This document shows positions 56,573 through 64,000 of a DNA stretch of 64,000 nt, in pieces; the stretch's first letter is position 1, and every line of letters begins with the position of its first letter. The stretch lies in contig CM043968.1 in assembly GCA_014529385.2 (NCBI GenBank), positions 7,327,648-7,391,647 of the forward strand. Direction: 5' to 3'. Below the pieces are notes generated by a model. That model saw only the letters and a list, made by a program, of their open reading frames with translations. It was not told the DNA's origin and ran no database searches. A program made the position numbers and the translations under genes. This DNA is from Adiantum capillus-veneris (taxonomy: Eukaryota > Streptophyta > Polypodiopsida > Polypodiales > Pteridaceae).

Positions 56573-56654
56573 TCATCCATAGGCACATCTCAGGCCAATA
56601 GAACATTGCAGGTAGAGCAAGAGTCAGAGACAACAATGAGGGAAGCCGGTCACG

Positions 56655-57170
56655 CTCGAATGCCAAAGGCAATAGTGGACACGATCATTTACGGGCGGGT
56701 AGGTAAGGAGCACCTTAACCCCAACCCAAGATAATTACCACACTTTAAAAAACCAAGTGCCAATTCCCATTTGATAAGCACAGTGAGAAGTTGATCCACC
56801 AAGTGTTCCAAGACTAAGGATGCTACCTACAAGCCTATTAACTTCCAAGATAGAATATCAGTCTAAGTACCAACTAAGAGTGTAGAGGTCAAACACAAAA
56901 AATAGCTTAATGTGCAAAGGCCAGTCCAATTTAAAAGGCACCCAAAAAATACCCCAAAAAGTAAGCAGCCCAAATACTATCATAGTGAGTTGTTTCCTCC
57001 TGCAAAGCTCAATTCAATAGAGACAATATTTTCACAACAAATTTCAACTAGAATAGGTACAAGTGTGAGTGAGGGACCAAACCACCTTGGTAAACCATGC
57101 TAGGGATAGCATTAATTGAAGTGCATCCTTTTAGTGAGGTGATGTCTGGCCATAAGTCAACTAGGAGTGT
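56655..57170 (+). repeat. Dispersed repeat H, copy 2
   Basis: Partner of 49,508-50,010. Here it continues through a GT run (about 57,174-57,214) directly into the LINE fragment, which may be the original order of the parent element. Confidence 0.8.
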
Positions 57171-57171
57171 T

Positions 57172-57173
<2 letters not shown>

Positions 57174-57214
<41 letters not shown>
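57174..57214 (+). repeat. (GT)20 microsatellite
   Basis: A GT run between repeat H and the LINE fragment. Confidence 0.95.
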
Positions 57215-57216
<2 letters not shown>

Positions 57217-57745
57217 GAAGACTTGTTTCTTTCACATTCCTAGTGCTACACCATTTATTGAAATTAATTTTCTAGTGGGGATATGGATAGATTTGTCTAA
57301 AAGAGCTAGTGGGATGATTGAGGAGGCTGCTTGAGTGCAATAGGGAAGTGCAAACTAGCTTTTTTATGGTGTTGGTTAGAACACAAACTTTTTTCCCATT
57401 CTTTGAGGGACAACTACATTGGCATTATGCTCCACGAGAGTGCTCATATTATACTCATCACATAGGCCACTTCAAAGAAAAAAAAGGTGTCAAGAGAAAA
57501 CCCCTAGCCTAGCAATGGGAATCTTTGCTCATGTTTTTTTTTTTTTTGCCATCTCGCTTGCGCGAGCTAGTTTTATGGGATTGCACCCACTCACCCACAC
57601 CTCATGTTCGCAGGGGTTGAACCATAGTGCTCATCTTAAGACCAAAGCCCATCTGAGCTAAAAATGTGGATATAAAGTCCCATTGTTGTGTGTCAAATGA
57701 TTTTGCAAAGTTCAATTGTAAAAGCACAATGTTTTTCCTAAATTA
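57215..57745 (-). pseudogene. LINE reverse transcriptase fragment, copy 2
   Basis: Same segment as 44,985-45,541 with further decay. On the minus strand, after one frameshift, KSFDTQQWDFISTFLAQMGF is the motif A region and GLKMSTM follows. The remainder (57,220-57,480) matches copy 1 at the DNA level. A short insertion-like GCTTGCGCGAGCTAG-containing stretch at about 57,530-57,615 is absent from copy 1. Confidence 0.68.
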
Positions 57746-57924
57746 ATTGCCCCTATACTCCCCCATCCCCCCTTCTCTATCTATGGCTAGAGAGGGAGAG
57801 AGAGAGAGAGGGATGGAAGGAGGGACGGAGGGAGACATCATGGGAGTGGGATCTTTCTAGAGAAAGGTATGGAAAGAGAAAGAATGAGGAAGGGTGTGGG
57901 ACAGAGATGCAGCTAGGCAAGGTG

Positions 57925-58144
<220 letters not shown>

Positions 58145-58179
58145 GAGAGAGAGATTGAGGATGACACAAGGGAGGAAGG

Positions 58180-58497
58180 TGATGGGAATGGGATCGTGCT
58201 AGCTAGGGTGGATGAAAGAGAAACATAGTGCAAGTGTGTGAGTGTGTGTAAGCAAGATTATCACTCAAGTGAATTAGGTTTGAAGATAGATTAGCTTGGA
58301 CTCATAAACACAATCTTGAGTATTGACTTAGCTTAGCACATGCTCGCTATAGACAAGCATATAGTGCAAACTTGAACTTTGTTGTTTATTCATGAAAGTG
58401 AGCTTTAAGTATCTCTACAGCTTGACTCCGTAACATGTGGGATGATTCCCCCTTTTCCCTCCTTCACTTAGACTCTAGGACAAAACCCACACTTTAC
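58180..58497 (-). repeat. 3' LTR of the gag-only element
   Basis: 318 bp. Starts TGATGGGAATGGGATCG and ends CCCACACTTTAC on the + strand. By eye it is over 93% identical to 60,693-61,010. Confidence 0.88.
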
Positions 58498-58762
58498 CTT
58501 GGAATTTGGACTAAGAAAAAATAGTGAAGATGCAATATCCACATAGGATGAAAAGCTGGTATCCACACAGGACTATATTATCCGCATAGGAAAATAAAAG
58601 TCCTCCCTACAAGTAGAGAGGTTGCATCTTCAAAGTATGTCATGATAGAAGACAAGGTTGTTCTCACCTTCGTCTTCTACTATGTGAGATGATCCTTTGA
58701 TAGATCTCTTTCCTTCGTAGCTTCTATTGTTGCTTCTACTACTGCTACTTTCTCCCTTGATA

Positions 58763-59434
58763 CTACCTCCATTTGAGTAGCATCAAGACGTATTTGTTGC
58801 AAGGTTTGTTCGTGTAGCAATCTTTTGCTATGTGTCCCATTCTTCCACATTCATAACACTTTCTTCCTGATGTTGATGGTGAATATCTTCCGCTTGAGGA
58901 TGACATGACAAAAGCCCCTCTTGATGATGTTAATGAGTCTTTTTGCTTTCTTTCTTTTGCTTGAATTGAGTTGATGACGTCTTGGAAAGGTGGAGCCGGT
59001 TCTTTTTCTTCAAGAATGGTGACTAAGTGGTCATAAGAAGATGGAAGTGCACTTAACAGTACGGTCACTTTGTCATCTTCTGGTACTTCGCACTAGATGT
59101 AAATGGGCTACGTGACAATGCTCTTAAGCCTATTTACTAGGCTAACAATGTCCTCCCCTTTAGTCATACTGATCTTGTAAAGTTGTCTTTTGAGACCAAC
59201 TTTACTTCTTTTGGCCCTCGCTCCAAAATTACTTTTTAGGACATGCCAAGCTTCATGTGCATTCTTACATTCGTCTATGAAATGCACATAGTTGTTAGGC
59301 AAGGAAGTAATGATAATTCCTAATAATGCTTGTTTGTCTTTGGCCAAATTTTGTGCACTTGCTATGAGTATAGATGCCATAGTGTGCACTCCATTGGTTT
59401 CGGTTTGTTGTTCGAAGGCAGTGCTGATGGGCAC
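58763..59434 (-). pseudogene. gag: Copia-type gag of the short LTR element
   Basis: Two minus-strand open stretches in succession. 59,434-59,108 has the UBN2-type capsid part: LLGIIITSLPNNYVHFIDEC, AHEAWHVLKSNFGARAK, KGEDIVSLVNRLKSIV. After a stop near 59,108, 59,068-58,763 continues with TVLLSALPSSYDHLVTILEE and the zinc knuckle CYECGRMGHIAKDC. The N-terminus upstream of 59,434 is decayed and includes a GA microsatellite at about 59,487-59,517. Gag would bind and package RNA. Nothing like a protease follows before the LTR. Confidence 0.88.
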
Positions 59435-59486
59435 AAGTATTCCAGAATTTTACTTATTGTGCTTGGATGGATTTATTTTATTCCAA

Positions 59487-59519
<33 letters not shown>

Positions 59520-59521
<2 letters not shown>

Positions 59522-60678
59522 AATTTTATGTTTTTGTATAAGTGAATCCCCTCTTCACAAAAATTTTGAAAGTTGAATGAAGCTTTGAGTGTTTCCTTTG
59601 AATGCTTGCTCGATGAACGCCTTTTTGATGCCTAGCTAAGCTTCCTCTATGAAGTTCTTTTAGCTTCAATGTGCTTGTAGTTCAAAATTGGATCCTTTGA
59701 AAGTACTTAGGAAACCTTCTTTCTAATGCCTTTGCATGGTGTGCCAACCCCCCCCCCCGCTGTGGAGGTTTAGCCTCGAGCTCTTTGCATTTTTATGGAG
59801 GCCTCTGGCTCTGTCTCCAAGCAGGAATAGGCCCCTAAGTGGGTTGGTTGCCTGCTTGGATTTTGAAGCCGTGGGGAATTTGTTGTGGGAACATGGGCTT
59901 GCTAAAGTCGGGCAGCACGAGCAATGTCACGCAGGCGAGGCAGGTTTTTGGGCAAGCGGGGGTAGAGGCCAGTCGCCAAGAGAAAAAAAACACGTGTGTA
60001 TGCACTGTTGTGGACTTGACTAGGAAAATTAGGTGCAATTTTGTGCCACATTGAGGTCCGTCCATGTTGCTTTGTCAAGATTGAGGTGGCTTGAGCCCAC
60101 GATCCCACACACGCGCACACACACACACACTATTTCTAGTGTGTTGAGCTAGACCAAGGGACCCCCCAAGCTTCCACGTGGGGAAAAGCCAAAGAAAAAA
60201 TCTATGTTATCAAGTTTGCAGTGCTTGACAAAAAAAAATACACACACACACACACACCTATTTTAAGCAAGGTTTTATGTCATGGGGATGACGGAGCTCA
60301 CGAGCTCGGTTTGTAGAGCTAAAAAGCTTGTCGTTGAAAAGCTTATTTTGAGAGCTTTGAGATGATGTAAGTGAAGGGTGACTTCAAGAAAATTAATTTG
60401 GAAGAGAAAATCATGCAAAATCCACACAAAAGGGCAATCTAAATGTGGATGCAATAGCCTACTTAATTAACCACCAAGATTAACTAGTGAGAGTAGTGGT
60501 TCATAGGAATCAAATCCATGAGCTTGCTCACAAGTAATTAGCCTAGTGATCACTAAGTACTGATTATTCGAGGTGAGGAAGAGAGAGGTAATGGTAGAGT
60601 AAGGATCTAAATGATGATAAGGAAGTGCTAATCAAAACTAACACAAATGCTTGGTAATAACCTAGCTAGCACACCGTA
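59520..60678. other. Leader of the gag-only element; no gene seen
   Basis: Non-coding sequence between the primer site and gag on the minus strand. It holds a poly-C run (about 59,750), CA runs near 60,111-60,130 and 60,239-60,257, and a GC-rich block at 59,880-59,980 unlike its surroundings, possibly inserted. Short open stretches on both strands there show no motif. Confidence 0.5.
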
Positions 60679-60690
60679 GCTCTGATACCA
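60679..60690 (-). other. Primer-binding site of the gag-only element
   Basis: On the minus strand a perfect TGGTATCAGAGC, two bases after the 5' LTR. Confidence 0.92.
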
Positions 60691-60692
60691 CT

Positions 60693-61010
60693 TGATGGGA
60701 ATGGGATTGTGCTAGCTAGGGTGGATGAAAGAGAAACATAGTGCAAGTGTGTGAGTGTGTGTAAGCAAGATTATCACTCAAGTGAATTAAGTTCCAAGAT
60801 AGATTAGCTTGGACTCATAAACACAATCTTGAGTATTGACTTAGCTTAGCACAGGCTCACCATAGACAAGCATGTAGTGCAAACTTGAATTGTGTTGTTT
60901 ATTCATGAAAGTGAGCTTTAAGTAGTTCTACAGCTTAACTCCATTACATGTGGGATAATTCCCCCTCTTCCCTCCTTCACTTAGACTCTAGGACAAAACC
61001 CACACTTTAC
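60693..61010 (-). repeat. 5' LTR of the gag-only element
   Basis: 318 bp, the partner of 58,180-58,497, followed on the minus strand by the primer site. Confidence 0.88.
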
Positions 61011-61162
61011 GGGAGGGAGGGAAGAGAGAGAATGAGTGAGAGAGGAAAGAAGTAAGACATGTAAAGGCCAAGGGAGGGAGAGAGTAGACGAGACACATAA
61101 TGGGCCAAGGACATGGCGGTGAGATCAAGGGAGTGATGAAGATCAAGGGTTGGTATGGGGGG

Positions 61163-61211
<49 letters not shown>

Positions 61212-61260
61212 TGGAGGCAGAGAGAGGCAGAGAGAGAGAAGGAGAGTGGAGGACATAGGA
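61011..61260 (+). repeat. GA-rich purine tract
   Basis: GGGAGGGAGGG, GAGAGA and a longer GA run at about 61,167-61,209. With the purine-rich DNA at 57,777-58,179 it may be one locus split by the gag-only element. Confidence 0.85.
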
Positions 61261-62036
61261 TAGGGAGTTGTGTATACAATTAGGATGTAGTTTTGATGGG
61301 AAATGAGGGGCTCTTATATTAAGGAGGTTTTAGGATACAACTATAAGCAAAATTTACTTGGATTGTTAATTGTGTATGCCACCTTTGTTTGCTTTGTTTG
61401 TTATAAACCGAGCTATAAATGAAGTTGCAATTTTGGGCCGTAGGTGTTCACAATTGGGTGACTAAAAATGTTTCTCATACTTTTTCCTGCTAGGCAATGA
61501 ATGATACCCAAGAAGATGCCTTCATTCTTGAAATCCAAACTAGGTGGCGATTAGAGATGCTCAGTAAAGTATGATCATAATAGCTTACTTGCAATCCTTC
61601 AGAAAAAACAAGTACAAGGTTTGTATAACTTCTTTCAAGCCAATTGCTTATCTTTAGCAAATTATTTATCTAGAGGGCTCAATTTTTCCTCTTATGTGGT
61701 GGAAATCTCTATAATAACTTATTGCCTCTCTACTTCTATCAAATTTTCTTCTTTATCTTGAGTAGTAAGCTTCATGGGCTGTGTGAGTTCATGAATTTCT
61801 GGTGGAAGACATGCAACTTTACAAGGTTGCCTTTTATACCCTGGGTCCGGGTTTTATGGTACAAAAGCTAAGTTTTGCCGCAATAACAATAGGAATTACA
61901 TCTCGAGCTTCATAATTACATCATGATAGCAGGTACGAGTTCTTGAAAAAAATATTACAATATCTTTGAATTACAAATACAATGAAATTTCTTTTGGTAT
62001 ACACTTGGTCTTCATTGTTGTTGGAATCTTCCAACA
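61261..62036 (-). mobile_element. 3' LTR region of a minus-strand LTR element at the window edge
   Basis: On the minus strand the LTR starts at 62,036 with TGTTGGAAGATTCCAACA, an imperfect palindrome common at copia-type LTR starts, directly after a polypurine tract. The other end of the LTR was not found; about 61,300 is only a guess. The stretch has no coding content. Confidence 0.5.
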
Positions 62037-62047
62037 CTCCCCCTCCT
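62037..62047 (-). other. Polypurine tract of the edge element
   Basis: On the minus strand AGGAGGGGGAG directly precedes TGTTGGAA. It lies 30 bp after the stop of the upstream open frame. Confidence 0.7.
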
Positions 62048-62077
62048 ATTTCATGTCGTCCTCAACATGAGTCAAAA

Positions 62078-62401
62078 TCAAGGTTGTTGGCGGATAAAAG
62101 GTTGTCTTTGAGAGTAGCGCTTCTCTTGTTCTTGTAATCCTTCTTGATATTCTCTTGCCAACTCTCTATCCTCACGGGTAAAAGGTCTCATTGTGTCCAT
62201 TGAATGGAGTTTCATTGCATGGTAACTCATGAATCCTTCCCGAATGTCATTGACTTCTGGTCCAAATACAGTGGTGTCCATTGTGAAGAATACTTTATAA
62301 AAAGCTTCTTCAAAAGTGTTCATGAAATAAGAAGGCATGAACATGAGACACACAAAAAAAGTCATGTAGAATTCTTTTATCAGGATACTTACTGAGGTCA
62401 T
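62078..62401 (-). CDS. Unknown ORF ending just before the polypurine tract
   Basis: 107 codons. The C-terminal half is charged and helical (REDRELAREYQEGLQEQEKRY) and ends FIRQQP; the N-terminal half is hydrophobic (FMTFFVCLMFMPSYF-like). No retroelement enzyme motif is present. In ordinary copia or gypsy elements the sequence before the polypurine tract would be RNase H or the integrase end, so this element is atypical. It may be the tail of the decayed frame upstream (62,500-63,990). Confidence 0.4.
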   Translation of the reverse strand: MTSVSILIKEFYMTFFVCLMFMPSYFMNTFEEAFYKVFFTMDTTVFGPEVNDIREGFMSYHAMKLHSMDTMRPFTREDRELAREYQEGLQEQEKRYSQRQPFIRQQP

Positions 62402-62519
62402 AGATTAAGCCCATGTTTCTTTCCAAAAAGGATATCCATGAAGTTTCTAAAATCCAGGGCTTATTATACATGGCGATGCATGCAACCATCATTCTGTAGA
62501 TCTTCCTTAGCATCTAACA

Positions 62520-63990
62520 AGAAAATTAGGAATTCCTTCATACTGCTTCTAACATTTCCTACTGATGGAAATTTTCCTATGAATACATTCATACCTTATT
62601 AAAGAAAGAAGGAGAGAGCAGGTGTACCGGTCCTCATTGATGGTCATTGGTTTTAAGAGCTACAGATTGTCCGAATGGAGAAGTTGATCTCCCATTTCAT
62701 TGCCTTTTTCCAATGTTCCTCCTCTATACTTACAATCTTCTTTTTTATGTCATCTATAGCTTGTTCAATTAAGTGGTGTGCTCTTTTTGCTAGTTTTTTA
62801 GGATCATTGCTCTCTTCTACTCTTGTCTTGTGAGTCGTACTTGCTTTGGAATCTCTTATGTAGCTAGGTGCTTCCCTTTGTCTTGCCTTTTATCCAATGC
62901 CATATGAGTCTCTTCAGAGGATGACCTAGTTTGCAGGGTTTGTTGTTGTTGTCTATGCTAAGCATTAAGCTCTCTTTGTGCATCACCTTGCTTGCCTTGG
63001 TCATTGTCTCTGTGATCACCCATGTTAGTGAATTTTGGTTGCTTACAGTTGAGCTTAGCTTGTACTGCAGCTACTAGAGCTTTCAATTTTTCATTTTCCT
63101 TTTTAAGAGATTCATTCTCTGCGTGGAGACTCTCTTCTCAAGCTAGGGCTAAAGCAGTGGCACTTTCATCGCCCTCTCTAGTTCTAAAATTCTAGAACTT
63201 TCATTTGAGGGGTGGTACCAGCTTCTCCTAGGCGTGTCAATCGAGGGTTAGCCTTGATTTTGTCGACTAAGGGGAGTTGTCATTAAGTCCTTTTTTGCAC
63301 TTACTAATTGGATTTTTGCCATTGCCATCTGATTTTCTAGTGTATTGACTTGTTTGATGACATCTATAAAAACCACCTGCAATGGCTCTATGGGCGGTTG
63401 CTATCTCCTCATAAGCATCGGCTAATTATTTTTGTTGGGGTAATAGTTGGCTCCTTGACTCTTGAGCTTCTTGTCTAGTAATCTGAGCCTCTATAATAAT
63501 GTCTCTTGTTTGTTTTTTAGTGTATGTAGTTTAGCATCAGCTTCATTAAGCTCACCTTGTAGTGTTAGGATGGTGTTTAGATATTGTGTGTGCTCTTGCA
63601 CAACCACATTGTAGATGTCATCACCTACTCATTGTATTCTTTGTGTGGATTTTGTGTGAGGTCCATTTCTTGGCAAAATCTCCTTCATCCACCCGTTTAT
63701 TTTTAAACTCTTCAGCCAATTGTTCTTCCCTACCTTGCTTTTGTGCTTTCTCTCCTTTGCCAAGTTTGATCATGGGCATTGGCTTTTTACCTTTTCTATC
63801 TGCTTGCTCCTCTTCTGTTGACTCTGACTCTTGTAATTTTCTTTTAGATCTAGTGCGGGAAATGGTCTAAGTGGAGCACAATGTTGTCACTTCTTCATCA
63901 TTGTCTTCTTCCTAGAGTTGGATCCGATCATTTTGTGATGAAGCTTCAGGAAACTCTTGGGCCGAGTAATAGCCTGATAAGCTATTAGTT
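62520..63990 (-). pseudogene. Decayed gag-like coiled-coil region of the edge element
   Basis: Frame-broken minus-strand sequence with a lysine/glutamate-rich start (about 63,850-63,660: KLQESESTEEEQADRKGKK, EFKNKRVDEGDFAKKWTS). Further on come a heptad-like segment LHAENESLKKENEKLK near 63,080-63,130, glutamine-rich stretches, and LAKRAHHLIEQAIDDIKKK with EEEHWKKAMKWEINF near 62,670-62,800. The pattern resembles N-terminal, coiled-coil parts of plant retroelement gag proteins, but no family is recognised. Several stops interrupt it. It continues past the window edge. Confidence 0.4.
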
Positions 63991-64000
63991 AATACCTTCG

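Larger units (their letters stand above)
58180..61010 (-). mobile_element. Short LTR element encoding only a copia-type gag
   Basis: Direct repeats of 318 bp (58,180-58,497 and 60,693-61,010) enclose 2.2 kb. On the minus strand a perfect initiator tRNA-Met primer site lies two bases inside the upstream repeat, followed by about 1.2 kb of non-coding sequence and then gag with a zinc knuckle. No protease, integrase, RT or RNase H motif is present. This fits a non-autonomous LTR element of the gag-only type that would use another copia element's enzymes. The repeats end in TTTAC rather than TG on one side, and no clean target duplication was found in the GA-rich flanks. Confidence 0.8.

Overview
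The window looks like intergenic DNA from a large, repeat-rich plant nuclear genome. I found no complete host gene, rRNA or tRNA. The evidence for a plant is a set of retroelements with plant-type primer sites (TGGTATCAGAGC for initiator tRNA-Met; a decayed tRNA-Asp-type site), a chromodomain Ty3/gypsy element, a Tat-type Ty3/gypsy element with a second RNase H, Ty1/copia, and very long CT/AG and GT microsatellites. A Penelope-related reverse transcriptase (RT) makes a seed-free plant or gymnosperm more likely than a flowering plant. That is inference; the species cannot be read from the sequence.

Layout. 1-3.2 kb: the tail of a long terminal repeat (LTR) with a decayed primer site, an AT-rich tract, a (TC)40 microsatellite and a possible transposase remnant. 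3.2-10.6 kb (+): decayed Ty3/gypsy element A, whose RT has been fused by internal deletion to the end of its integrase. 11,961-20,826 (-): element B, a full-length chromovirus with 1.6-kb LTRs, a TGCAA target duplication and a chromodomain, but broken reading frames. 20.8-24.5 kb: no gene seen.

24,501-44,383 is a composite. A left arm (LTR, primer site and gag of family X, + strand) and a right arm (the same parts inverted) enclose a Tat-type element, T, in circularly permuted order: pol second half, one LTR, primer site, leader, gag, protease, RT first half. The two T breakpoints lie within about 20 bp of the same RT position. A nearly intact 5.6-kb Ty1/copia element (192-bp LTRs, ATTAA target duplication) is nested in the right arm's LTR.

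44.4-57.8 kb: dispersed repeats, LINE RT fragments, a three-unit minisatellite of CG/CA/TA runs, and a broken Penelope-related RT (50.1-53.1 kb, - strand) with a duplicated YMDD motif, a double palindrome just past its end and inverted flanking repeats. 57.8-61.3 kb: GA/GT/poly-G tracts around a short LTR element that encodes only a copia-type gag. 61.3-64 kb (- strand): a 3' LTR start and polypurine tract preceded by a gag-like coiled-coil region, running off the window.

The elements do not form a pathway. The window records nested, overlapping and rearranged insertions. The best candidates for something new are the permuted T element inside inverted X arms, the Penelope-related element with its end structures, and the twin small reading frames in the T leader.
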